In this document: positions 11,985 to 22,558 of the stretch, in pieces
Layout of the letters: each line of letters opens with the position of its first letter
How positions within the stretch are numbered: position 1 is the stretch's first letter
Assembly: GCA_020466095.1 (NCBI GenBank)
Contig: CM035806.1
Span: forward strand, 110,170,139 to 110,234,138
DNA from: Chlorops oryzae
Taxonomy: Eukaryota; Arthropoda; Insecta; Diptera; Chloropidae
Length of the DNA stretch: 64,000 nucleotides
Direction of reading: 5' to 3'
The notes under the pieces: generated by a model
Seen by the model: only the letters and a program-made list of their open reading frames with translations
What the model was told of the DNA's origin: nothing
Database searches by the model: none
Position numbers and translations under genes: made by a program

Positions 11985-13690
11985 TATTATTATTTTTATT
12001 ATTATTATTTATTGTGGGCATGTTTGTTTATTTATTTGAGTCTATGAATATATCATTCTTACAGACTTTTGAGAAATTGTAAAAACAAAAGAAAAAGTAA
12101 TATATACATATGTAAGTAACAAAATGTCTTAAAGTAAGTTAATTAACAGTTGTTGTTGACAATTTTTAGATAAACTTTAGTCTATATTAGTACCAATTGG
12201 GAGAGAATTGAAAACCATTAATGATCTATAAATAGGAGCAGAGGATGCATAACTCGTGCGTCTAAGACTCAAGTAGAACGTGTCGACACGTCTTAGAGGT
12301 CTACAAGGGACATTAAAATTAATATTTGACAAAAGAACAGCGCAGTCAACTCTCGCACTTATTATGTCAGCCACAAAAAGCAATGCCAGCAACCTTCGCC
12401 TAGACTCAAGTGATTTGATGCCAACAAGCATACAACGCACATTGTAAGTAGGAAGCTGCTCAACGTTATACAACGAACGAAACGCAAAACGTGTAAAAGC
12501 CTTTTGGACACGCTCAATTCGGTTTATTTGGTATTGGTAATATGGGTTCCAAATAATGGATGCATACTCCAATTTAGAACGCACAAAAGTGGTAAAGAGT
12601 GCTTTAAATGTATATAGATCAGAGAAGTTTACACTGTTTCTTCTAATAAATGCAAGTATAACGTACGCTTTTAGAATAATGAAATTTAAATGCCGATTAA
12701 AAGTAAATTAAGAGTCAAAAATGATACCTAAATCTTTTGTAAAATCAACTTTATTAAGAGAGGTAGACGAGAAGAGAATAAGACGTGTTAATATACGTTA
12801 TAGATTTATCATACGCTATACAAACACATTTTTTGCAGTTCAAAAACAGTTAATTTTTTAAGCACCAATTATTCAAGGCATTTACATCAGTTTGTAGGAT
12901 CAGTGAATCATCTACAGAACTAATTTTCTTAAATAATTTTAAGTCGTCCGCAAACAGAGAATAATAACCAAGAATACTTCCTTGAGAAGTTGCTGTGAAG
13001 GAAGTTGAATTACAATTATCTATAGAGACACAGGACAATCTATTTGTTATATAAGACTTTACCCACTTAAGAAATACAGAATGAAAATCCTATAGATTTA
13101 AGCTTGTTTATGAGAATAGAATGCGAAATTTTGCCAAAGGCCTTTGGAAAGTCAGTATAGACCGTATCTACTTGAAGGCCTTCAGAGAAAGCTGAAATGC
13201 AGTATTCCGAAAATACTGAGAGATTACTTACTGTAGGTCTGCCCGAACCAAAGCCATGCTGTGAGAGAGAAATAATACCCTTTGTAGCAAAGAAAATTTT
13301 GTCTTTGACAATCGACTCAAACAATTTTCTTATATTTTAGAATTTGGAGATTGGTCTGTAATTTTCTACATTTCTTTTATCACCAGACTTAATTTAGGGG
13401 TAAAAAAAGCCCTTTTCCAGTCAGCAATAAATTCACTAGAGTTCAAAGATAAATTGAAAATAATAGTTTAAGGTAACGCCAAGTAGTTAGCACACATCTT
13501 GAAAAGCATTCCCGAAAAACCATCATAGTCAACTTTAACTGAATTTTTTAAATTACCAATTGCCGAAGTAATCTCAGCAAATGAAATATTTAAACACCCA
13601 AAATTGACATTAGACACATTTTCAGGTATAATATTGGAAGCAATATGATAAAATTCAAAATTTGACTTAAATAATTAGCAATTAAATTTG
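11985..13690 (-). mobile_element. 5'-truncated non-LTR retrotransposon (CR1/jockey-like), decayed
   Basis: Minus-strand RT pieces: the motif SQHGFGSGRPTVSNL (about 13260) and YTDFPKAFGKISHSIL (about 13150) match RT motifs 2-3. FADDLKLFK (about 12940) is the catalytic box. The C-terminal motif VRSKLEYASIIWNPYYQ (about 12580) is typical of CR1/jockey-type elements, followed by RIERVQKAFTRFAF. The 3' end is a TAA/TAAT-rich simple tail (plus strand 11985-12012, TTATTATT). The 5' part, including the endonuclease, is missing, and there are frameshifts and an internal deletion around the VPQGS box. The element separates gypsy-1 gag from pol. Confidence 0.72.
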
Positions 13691-13691
13691 C

Positions 13692-16589
13692 AACGTAGTT
13701 GAGTCGATTACGATAAACGCTAGAACTTCAAAAATAATTCCAATTAAGGTTAATATTGAATCAGGAGATATAGTGGTACATAAGCAAGAAATTTTGCAAG
13801 GAGTATACGTTGGAAATGTAATAACAAGAATCAAAAATGGAAAAGGATTTGTAATAGTTCTGAATGCAAATAGAAAAAATGTAAAATTTGGACAGCTAAA
13901 GGAGCTAAATTATACTCTTCTTAGGGATTATGAAGAGTTATGAAAAACAGGGATAAATTTTGTCAAAAAGGATGAGAAAATGAATGATCGTTTTCAATTG
14001 ATTATGGAAACAGAACTTTTAGACAATAATTTAAACGAAGAAGAATTAAAATCTATAAAGAGCGTATTCAGAGAATATTCTGATATTTTTCATTTGAGTG
14101 AGGATAAGCTTTCATATACGACAGTTCTTAAACACGAAATTGCAACAGAACCAGGGCAGCCACCAGTTAATATTAGGCAATATAGACTAGAATATAGACC
14201 AGAAGTGCATAAAACAGAAATAACCTCACAGGTTGACAAAATGCTTAAAGATGGCATTATTTCTCCAAGCAAGTCTCCTTGGAATTCTCCGACATTGTTA
14301 GTACCGAAAAAGGCCGGTGCCGATGGGAAAAAGAAATGGCGACTTGTGGTAGATTTCCGAAAATTAAACGATATTACCATTAAACAAGTTTTTCCAATTC
14401 CTAGAATAGATGAAATTCTCGATCAGTTGGGTTGCAGTAGGTATTTTTCAACTTTAGATTTAGCCAGCGGATACCATCAAGTGCTTATCGAAGAAAAAGA
14501 TAAGGAGAAGACAGCATTTAGCACGGGAATGGGACATTTTGAATTTACCAGAATGCCTTTTGGGTTCACGGGAGCACCTGCAACCTTTCAACGCATAATG
14601 AATAGCATTCTCACTGGTTTGCAGGGAATTGATTGTTTTGTTTATCTTGATGATATCGTTATTTATGCTAGGAATTTAGAAGAGCATGAAGAAAGATTAT
14701 GTAAGGTTTTTGAAGTCTTAAGACATAACAGTTTAAAACTTCAAACAGAGAAATGTCAATTTCTTAAAAAAGAAGTTATATATTTAGGGCATAAATGTTC
14801 GGAATCAGGCGTGCTGCCAGATCCACTAAAGGTAGAAAGTGTACAAAAAATATCACCACCCAGAAATGTAAAAGAGTTACAAGCTTTCCTTGGATTAATC
14901 AATTATTATCGCAAATTTATACTAAATGCGGCAATAATTTCAGTTCCACTAAACAAATTACTAAGAAAAAACGTTAAGTTTGAATGGAATAATGATTGTC
15001 AGAAGGCCATGGAACAGCTTAAAGCTGCGGTAACCTCACCTCCTTTACTTCAATATCCAGATTTTTCGAAAACTTTTGTTCTAACAACAGACGCTAGTAA
15101 TGAAGCCTTAGGAGCTGTTCTCTCGCAAGGAGAACCAGGGGAAGATTTGCCTATTTATTTTGCCAGCAGAGCGTTAAGTGAAACTGAGAAACGATATTCT
15201 ACAATTGAGAAAGAATTTTTGGCAATAGTTTGGGCTGTGAAAAATTTTAGGACCTATTTATTGGGGAGACCTTTCAAAATATACACCGATCATAAGCCAT
15301 TAAAAGCTATAGCCAATTTAAAGGAACAAGATTCGAGACTAGGTCGTTTTCGCCTTAAACTTTTAGAGTACGATTTTGAAATTTTTTATAAGCCGGGAAA
15401 AAATAATCAAAACGCTGACGCTTTGAGTAGAATTCCACATATAGACAGCACAATATCTGTAGTAACAAGAGCTCAGGCTAAAGAAAACCCTGATGAAATA
15501 ACTGATGAAAATATTGAAGAAGACATGGTACAAGTTTTGACTGACCCAAAGGAGATTGTAAAGGTGCTCAAAACATTTCATGATTCACCCATAGGAGGTC
15601 ATAAAGGGACAATGAAGACGTTTTTGCGAATAAGAAAACAATTTAAGTGGCAAGGCATGCAAAAACAAATAAAAGATTACGTGAAAACATGTGAACTCTG
15701 TCAGAAAAATAAAAGTTCAAAAGTCGAGAAAATGCCGATGGTTCTCACAAAGATATCCCAATGTCCTTTTGATAAGATATATATGGACATGGTGGGTCCC
15801 CTACCAGTCACTTCAAGCGGTAATAAATATATTCTTACATTTTTAGATGATTTTTAAAAATTGTTCATATGTACAGGCATTCCCGATGCAGAATCATCGA
15901 CAGTAGCAAAAGCGTTCTTTAACGAAGTAATTTCAAAATTCAATATTCCACGAATTCTTGTCACTGACAATGGCACAAACTTCACTTCAAAACTTTTTAA
16001 GGAAGTATGCAAGCTAATGGGAATTAAGAAAATAGAAACTTCTCCATATCATCCGCAAGCCAATGGTGCTTTAGAAAGAAGCCATAGACCATTAGCCGAA
16101 TTTTTAAGAACTTTTGCGAAAGAAGACGGTACAAATTGGGATGATTGGCTTCATCATGCCATGCATGTACACAATAATACTGTACACAGCACTACGAAAC
16201 AAACGCCTAGCAAAACACTTTTTGGTTTCGACTTTGATGTACCTGTTAATCTAAAAAGGAAGCCCGCTCCTCTATACAATATTGATGATTATTCAAAAAT
16301 ATTAAAGTACCAGATTCAAAGAACGCATGAATTAGTTCGACAAAATCAAGAAAAAGGAAAGCAAAATTCGAAAATATACTATGATAAGGGATCGAAAATT
16401 AGAGAATTTAACGTAGGAGATAAGGTCTGGCTGAAAAACCAAACCAGAAAGAATAAATTTTCACCTATTTGGGAGGGACCTTATAGAGTCGTATCACTTC
16501 CCACTTCTGTAAATGCTAGAATTTTAATCAAGGGCAAAGAAAAAACCTTCCACAGAAATTTGTTAAAAGTCAATCAGGAACAAGTATGA
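13692..16589 (+). pseudogene. gypsy-1 pol: RT, RNase H, integrase, two nonsense codons
   Basis: An open linker from 13692 ends at a TGA (13941). The frame then continues past 13980 through RT with WRLVVDFRKLND, the catalytic YLDDIVIYA and AFLGLINYYRKFI. RNase H follows with TTDASNEALGAVLSQ and YTDHKPLKAI. The integrase zinc finger (HDSPIGGHKGTMK ... CELCQKNK) and the first Asp in YMDMVGPLP come next. A TAA at 15855 interrupts integrase, and the same frame goes on with VTDNGTNF and ANGALERSHR, so D, D and E are all present. The C-terminal domain has FSPIWEGPYRVV. The stop at 16587 lies in the first bases of HINE-A1, so the protein may be clipped by that repeat. Confidence 0.9.
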
Positions 16590-17323
16590 GTGCACTACGT
16601 TTTTCTTCTCTATTTGTGGGCGTGGCAGTGGGCGGGCCACATAAAATTTTTACCTACACCTCTCATTCGCCTTGGTGAACCTATGTTGCGAATTCGAAGC
16701 TTCTACGCCTTTAACTTCGGAAGTTACGAAAAATCTTCATTTGTGGGCGTGGCAGCGGGCGGGCCAGTAAAATTTTTTCCCTACACCTTTCGTTTGCCTT
16801 GGTCAACCTATGTTGCGAATTTGAACCTTCTACGCCTTTTACTTCACAAGTTACGATAAGCCTTTATTTGTGGGTTTATTTGTGGGCGTGGCTCACGGAG
16901 GGCGGCGTCCATTTTTTGCCAGGATATGTCCCTTTTCGTAGTTGACCAGTACACCAAATATCAATGGAATGTGTTGAGTGGTTCGCAAGTAACAAGCATT
17001 TTACTGAAAACACATTATATTCATTTGTGGGCGTGGAAGTGGGCGGATGTCTCCCATTTTTACTTAGGATCATACTCGGATCCCGATATACCTGTGTGCC
17101 AAATTTCGACTTGATTGGTCTAGCCGTTTCGGAGGAGATCCGACCACGGACGGACGGACAGACGGACGGACGGACGGACGGACAGACGGACATGCCTAAA
17201 TCGATTCAGTTTTTGATCCTGATCATTTCTATATATATATATGTCTATATCTCCGGAGCTTAGTTCTCCCTGTTACAAGATTCGCACAAAACTAATATAC
17301 CCCGCTTACGCTGGGTATAAAAA
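16585..17323 (-). mobile_element. HINE-A copy A1 (Helentron-type non-autonomous), 3'-truncated
   Basis: Same family as 21362-22554, 59294-60646 and 61331-62668. The 5' end on the minus strand is TTTTTATACCCAGCG (17309-17323). It is followed by a (GTCC/GTCT)n tract (17147-17191) and by about two copies of a tandem unit of about 127 bases containing GGGCGTGGCAGTGGGCGGG. The 3' hairpin present in other copies is missing: this copy starts at TATGAGTGCACTACG, directly abutting gypsy-1 pol. Structure (GTCY tract, subterminal inverted repeats) resembles DINE-1/Helentron elements of flies. Confidence 0.8.
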
Positions 17324-17634
17324 GCGAACATTCAATACATAAAAGCAGGGAAAGAGGCAGAAGATACCCTGCAGTAAGTTTGGGGTCAATTTCAACAAAG
17401 TCACTAGACCCCGGTATGGTCCTAATGTCACTAGTTAAAATGACGGTAGTTTGTTGTATGAAATGTGATTGGAGCGGGACTAGATCCTTTTTAACCAGAC
17501 AATGTCTAGTTAAAAGGAGATCTACGGAGAGTGAGTTTGACGATTTCTTTACGATTTGTGCTTTGATTGCGAAGTAGAAAAAAAAATTGTTATTGTCTGC
17601 TGTAAGTTCGCATTTTGATCATCGAGTTTAAAAA

Positions 17635-17708
17635 GGGTAGTTAGCTGAATGGTTAAGACTCTCGCCCAGCAGCGCGGCGGTCAGGTTTCGATCCGCGGCT
17701 CGGGTGAG
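17635..17708 (+). ncRNA. tRNA-like Pol III promoter head (SINE or tRNA pseudogene)
   Basis: An A-box-like TTAGCTGAATGGTTAAG and a B-box GGTTTCGATCC are spaced as in a tRNA, and a run of T follows at 17710, a Pol III terminator. The anticodon arm does not fold into a standard 5-bp stem with a 7-base loop, and the acceptor stem does not pair. It is therefore a tRNA-derived promoter rather than a functional tRNA. Confidence 0.5.
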
Positions 17709-17936
17709 AATTTTTTTTTTTCAAAACCTAAGGTTTTCTTATGTACTTATTTTAATTAATTTTTTAATAGCTTATTTAGAAACAAAAAAATTTTCCCCTA
17801 AATTTGTAAGATTTTTTTTAATATTTATTTTTCAAGTAAAAAATTGTTGTAATGAAAAATTCTATACACGCAATTCACAAAAACTCGAGCAACCAAAAAC
17901 TTAAATTAGCGTTTCGATCACCACATTAAATTTGCT

Positions 17937-18010
17937 TGTTTAGCGTGATGGTTTAGACGCAGACCTCCCAACCCAGAGATCAGCGGTTCGAAGTTCGGCC
18001 GAAGCGAGAA
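17937..18010 (+). ncRNA. Second tRNA-like head
   Basis: An A-box-like TAGCGTGATGGTTTAGACG and a B-box-like CGGTTCGAAGT are in the same order and similar spacing as the 17635 copy, about 300 bases downstream. An A-rich tail follows. Cloverleaf pairing is poor. It is probably a SINE-type head or degenerate tRNA-derived sequence. Confidence 0.42.
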
Positions 18011-18287
18011 AAACAAAGATTAAAAACGAAGTAAAAAAATATTTAAAAAACAAGAACAAAAAAAAACAAAACAAATAAAAAAAATAATTTTTTTTTGTCA
18101 TTAAATTTCCAAAAAGCAAATTGACCCAAAATCGACCCAACTGTATATACTCCCCGGTCTAGTCCACATGTGCAAAAACTGTGACTAGTTATTTTCCAAT
18201 GACATCGCAATGTTAAATGCGTCAGTTGAGCCCATGCAAATGTAAATTAAGTGGGACCAGTTATAGTGACTTTTGGTTGGGGAGTAG

Positions 18288-19106
18288 TCCCACTTACTGC
18301 AGGGTATTACCCGAAAGCTAACCGAAGAGCATGTAAAATTGACTCGAATTCCAGTCAAGGGATCTTTTAAACATTTTCTAAGAAATTCAGAAAAAAATGG
18401 CTATAGGAACGTGCCTTGTTTTGACCACAGTCGTGTTAAATTATCACGACAACACGAGAACATGTCAGGATATATTCATGCTAGTTTTGTGGATCGATAC
18501 AAAAAGATGAAGTCATATATAGCTACGCAGGGACCTCTCGAAAATTCCATACAAGACTTCTGGCAAATGGTATGGGAGCAAAACTGTAATACCATATTTA
18601 TGCTCACGAAGTCGAGAGAATGTCCTAGATACTGGGAAGCTGACGTAAATTCCACCAAAATATTTTCGCAATTTCGCGTTAAAACGCTCAGTAAAAATGA
18701 AAACAAGAATTTTGTTTGTACGGAGTTAGAACTATACCATCAAAAATCAGAAACTTCTAGAACAATTTACCATTGGCAATTTAAGTGTTGGGCCGATCAA
18801 GGCATACCAAATGCTAAACTATTATGGCAATTTATAAGATTAGTTAAGGAAAATCAAAAGAGGTTAACTACTAATATAACAAATCCGCCGCCGATGATAG
18901 TTCATTGCGCTGCAGGCATAGGTAGAACATGCGTTTTTGTAGCTTTAAATATCGCCTTAGATTTGAAAGAAAATCAAAAGAACATAAGGGTACGGGAAAT
19001 AGTAAACAAAATACGTGCACAAAGGGCGCACGGAATTCCAAACGCCACACAATACATATTTTGTTACCAGGCCCTTAACATACTAAATGAAAAAATTATC
19101 AAATAA
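18288..19106 (+). CDS. Protein tyrosine phosphatase, polydnavirus-like, 5'-incomplete
   Basis: A single intronless frame of about 255-270 residues. Motifs in order: YRNVPCFDHSRVKL (the KNRY/phosphotyrosine loop region), GYIHASFVD, YIATQGPLENSIQDFW, the general-acid loop as WAD (canonical WPD; 18788), the catalytic loop VHCAAGIGRTC (canonical VHCSAGxGRTG; about 18900), and the Q-loop segment NATQYIFCYQAL. Cys, Arg, acid Asp and Gln are therefore all retained. The wording CFDHSRV and YIHAS is that of bracovirus phosphatases rather than the YDxSRV/YINAS of most cellular ones. An in-frame TAG precedes at 18285, and the first in-frame ATG (18462) is internal, so the N-terminus is missing or encoded upstream. 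AATAAA signals lie within 70 bases of the stop. Viral origin is inference; phosphatase identity is clear. Confidence 0.85.
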   Translation, partial: SHLLQGITRKLTEEHVKLTRIPVKGSFKHFLRNSEKNGYRNVPCFDHSRVKLSRQHENMSGYIHASFVDRYKKMKSYIATQGPLENSIQDFWQMVWEQNCNTIFMLTKSRECPRYWEADVNSTKIFSQFRVKTLSKNENKNFVCTELELYHQKSETSRTIYHWQFKCWADQGIPNAKLLWQFIRLVKENQKRLTTNITNPPPMIVHCAAGIGRTCVFVALNIALDLKENQKNIRVREIVNKIRAQRAHGIPNATQYIFCYQALNILNEKIIK

Positions 19107-19360
19107 ATTTATTCACATTATGCTTTTTCTTATTTGCGAAGCGATCTTATTTCAAACTGGCGCTACCAGAAATAAAGTTCCAACACGCGACAATTACATA
19201 TGTTGAAATAAATAAAATTAAATAAAAAATTAACAAATTTCCGTTCAAAACAAAAGTGCTCGCATATCAAAACGAGCGAAGACATAATAAAAGCAAAATA
19301 ATTTTTTTTTTCTGAATAGTAGAAGCTAGCCGCGAAGTAAATCTTGATGAACAAACACAA

Positions 19361-20238
19361 TTTTTTTTATACCCGACACACTCTGTGTCGAGGGTATATT
19401 GCGTTTGTTGGGTTGTGTGTAACACCCAGAACCAGTCGAGATAGACCATACAAAATGTATATAGAAATGATCAGCGTCACCAGGAGATTCGATTTAGACA
19501 TGTCCGTCTGTCCGTCTGTCCGTCTGTCTGTCTGTCTGTATACAGTTTTCTTATCGAAGGAGTTGAGCTATCTTGACAAAATTTGGTATGCGTGCTCACG
19601 GGGACATGAGTAAGAACAAGTTCGAGAATGGACCCGATCGGACCATTTTTAGGGGTACCTCCAGTACTAGGGTCTGTTGTGCAAATCACAAAAACTGCTC
19701 TAAACTCGAAGTTTTTCAACATATTTTGATGAAATTTGATATTTGAACATGTTTCAAGGCAAGTAATACGATTTCCAAAAATTTTAAAAGTGGGCGTGGC
19801 AGAAGGGCGTTTTTCGAAAATGGTCCCCTACACCCGAACTTCAAATGGGACTTGAACGAAAGTTGGCACTTATGCTTCTTTTGTAGCCATAAACATTGTC
19901 CCAAAAAATTTCCTGGATCGGTCCATTATTAAGGGTACCTCCAGTACTAGGGTCTGTCACAAAAATCTCAAAACTGCCTCAAAATCGGACTTTTTCCAAA
20001 TATTTCAATGAAACTTAGGATATGAGCGTATATCTAAGCCTCCGATTAGAATTCCAAACAATTGGAAAAGTGGGCGTGGCCGAGGGGCAGTTTTCATAAA
20101 GAAATATAACAAAAGTCGGTGTATTGGGCCCCCATATGGCCTTAAAAACCTCTTGATATTAAAAATTATTTGAACACGTGTGTCTGTGTCGGGTATTCTA
20201 TTGTCAGGCTCGCCTGACTATAACACCCTTACTTGTTT
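19361..20238 (+). mobile_element. HINE-B copy B1 (Helentron-type), full length
   Basis: The 5' end TTTTATACCCGACACA has its own small hairpin (GACACA/TGTGTC). A (GTCC/GTCT)n tract follows at 19502-19538, with repeated GTACCTCCAGTACTAGGGTC blocks and GTGGGCGTGGC boxes. The 3' end has TGTGTCGGGTATT, the inverted complement of the 5' end, then a perfect hairpin GTCAGGC/GCCTGAC, and it finishes CTTACTTGTTT. These are the parts expected of DINE-1/Helentron non-autonomous elements. No coding capacity. Confidence 0.85.
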
Positions 20239-21361
20239 TATATAGTGCACTTGACATTGCAATATTGGAAAAAATAAGAAAATAATAATTGAACTCAAAC
20301 CACTAAAAGACAGTCAAAAGGAAATAGGTCAAGTTCGAAAGCAGTTATGCAAAAATTCAAAATTGTCAAGTTCAATTTGGACAGCCGAAATAAAGGCAGG
20401 GACACGAGAATAGTTGTAGCGCAGGTAGGGAATAATTTCATGTTTTCTTTTTCTTTTCAGGAAAACCAAGATGGGGTTTCACGATGAATACCAGACGTAA
20501 AATTTGGAAGCTCAATTGAAACTGTTTTTATTTTTCTAAATTCAATTTAGTTTCCAAACTAGTGAGAGGGGAAGATTGGTAAAGAAAAAAAAAACGTAAA
20601 ATAATCACACACAAAAAAAAAAATGTAACATTTCACTTCACATTAGAAACAAAAAACAAAAATAAAAAGGGAGAAATTCCCCACTCTTGCACGTCACAAT
20701 TAAAAAGAAAGGATCGAATTTTAAACTTTTGCGCTTCACTATTAAAAAGAAAAGAAAAAAAAGGGAGAAATTCCCCACTTTTGCATTTCACAATAAAAAG
20801 AAAAGATCGAATTTTAAAAGAATTAAAAATAAAAAAAAAGTAAAATATATGTATCTGAATTTATGTATTTTTCCCACTGAAAAAAAAAACAGCACTTATA
20901 AAGAAACAAAAATATAGCTATAAATAATGGTAGAATAATATCTTTTGAGCACTTTAATGGAATTGCATAGAAATATATCCTGAGATTTAATTTAAACATT
21001 AAAAAAAAAATATATAATATTTCAAGAAAAGAAAAAACGCAGAGATTTCTAAAATAACGAAAGATAAATTCAAAAAAAAAAATAAATAAATTTAACTTAA
21101 AATGACAACAACAAAAAACTCAAATTTTGATAACAAAGTAGTCTTAAGAAGAATAAAAAATTAGTAGGTTAAATATGGATAACTAAAAATAGACTTTTTA
21201 GATAATTTGTACGCCCAGATTTTGTGAATTACAGGTGGGAGACAGTTGGAAGCAAAGAAAATATTTAATATGAAAAAAAAAAAAAAAAAAAAACAAATAA
21301 ATAAAACAAAAAAATTAAATAAATAAACAAAAAAAAAAATAAACATGAGAAATCCACAATT
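20239..21361. other. A-rich low-complexity stretch, no gene
   Basis: Very A-rich. A block with GGGAGAAATTCCCCACT and AAGGATCGAATTTTAAA is present twice (about 20669 and 20762). A purine-rich GAGAGGGGAAGAT at about 20563 could be a polypurine tract of a lost LTR element. No supported gene. Confidence 0.4.
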
Positions 21362-22554
21362 AAACAAGTAAGAAAGCTAAAGTCGGTCAAGCCCGACTTT
21401 GAAATACCCAGCGTCCCGACATTATGAGCGCACTATGTTTTGCTTCTCTATTTGTGGGCGTGGCAGTGGGAGGGCAACATAAATTATTTCCGTACACCTT
21501 TCATTCGCCTTGGTGAACCTATGTTGCGAATTTAAAGCTTCTACGCCTTTTACTTCGGAAGTTACGAAAAATCTTTATTTGTGGGCGTGGAAGTGGGCGG
21601 GCAACAAAAAATTTTTTCCTACACCTTTCATTCGCCTTGGTGAACCTATGTTGCGAAATCGAAGCTTCTACGCCTTTTACTTCGGAAGTTACGAAAAATC
21701 TTCATTTTTGGGCGTGGCAGTGGGCGGGCCATAAAAAAAATTTTCCTACACCTTTCATTCGCCTTGGTGAACCTATGTTGCGAATTTGAAGCTTCTACGC
21801 CTTTTACTTCGAAAGTTACGAAAAATCTTTATTTGTGGGCGTGGAAGTGGGCGGGCCACAAAAAATTTTTTCCTACACCTTTCATTCGCCTTGGTGAACC
21901 TATGTTGCGAATTCGAAGCTTCTACGCCTTTTACTTCGGAAGTTACGAAAAATCTTCATTTTTGGGCGTGGCAGTGGGCGGGCCATAAAAAAAATTTTCC
22001 TACACCTTTCATTCGCCTTGGTGAACCTATGTTGCGAATTTGAAGCTTCTACGCCGTTTACTTCACAAGTTACGATAAGCCCTTAATTTTGGGCTTATTT
22101 GTGCGCGTGGCTCGAGGTGGGCGGCGTCCATTTTTTGCCAGGATATGTCCCTTTTCGTAGTTTACCAGTACACCAAATATCAATGGAATGTGTTGAGTGG
22201 TTCGCAAGGTACAAGCATTTTACTGAAAACACATTATATTCATTTGTGGGCGTGGCAGTGGGCGGATGTCTCCATTTTTACTTAGGATCATACTCGGATC
22301 CCGATATACCTGTGTGCCAAATTTCGACTTGATTGGTCCAGCCGTTTCGGAGGAGATCCGACCACGGACGGACGGACAGACGGACAGACGGACGGACGGA
22401 CGGACGGACAGACGGACAGACGGACATGTTTAAATCGATTCAGTTTTTATCCTGAGCATTTCTATATACATTTTTCTATATCTCCGGAGCTTAACTCTCC
22501 CTGTTACAAGATTTGCACAAAACTAATATACCCCGCTTACGTTGGGTATAAAAA
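21362..22554 (-). mobile_element. HINE-A copy A2, full length
   Basis: The 3' end on the plus strand is AACAAGTAAGAAAGCT, then the hairpin AAAGTCGG/CCGACTTT and ATACCCAGCG. The other end is GTTGGGTATAAAA. About five tandem units of about 127 bases lie between 21449 and 22080. The GTCY tract is at 22367-22426. Long stop-free frames in it come from the repeat unit and are not genes. Confidence 0.85.
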
Positions 22555-22558
22555 TATA

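Larger units (their letters stand above)
387..16589 (+). mobile_element. gypsy-1: decayed Ty3/gypsy LTR retrotransposon, host of nested insertions
   Basis: One plus-strand Ty3/gypsy element seems to span this interval. It starts with an LTR-like block, a leader and a gag start at 1573. Gag resumes at 10735, immediately after the BEL element, and pol runs from 13692 to 16589. The GGCCA duplication at 1634-1638 and 10735-10739 shows that the BEL element landed in this gag. A LINE fragment (about 11985-13690) splits gag from the protease-RT linker. The 3' LTR was not found: the pol frame ends exactly where a HINE-A repeat begins. Coding is full of stops and frameshifts in gag but nearly open in RT and integrase. 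Linking the left and right parts is inference from the target duplication. Confidence 0.6.
17364..18307. mobile_element. TIR-bounded element carrying two tRNA-like heads
   Basis: The left end ATACCCTGCAGTAAGT (17364-17379) has its exact inverted complement at 18292-18307. Weaker inverted similarity continues inward for about 60 bases, including shared AGTCACTA and GGTCC blocks. The inside is AT-rich apart from two tRNA-like sequences (17635 and 17937). No transposase is seen, so it would be non-autonomous. I do not recognise the family, and no target duplication is obvious. It directly abuts the phosphatase frame on the right. Confidence 0.5.

Noticed and set aside
17635..18010. Two functional tRNA genes
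   Set aside because: A and B boxes are present, but acceptor and anticodon stems do not pair as in real tRNAs.
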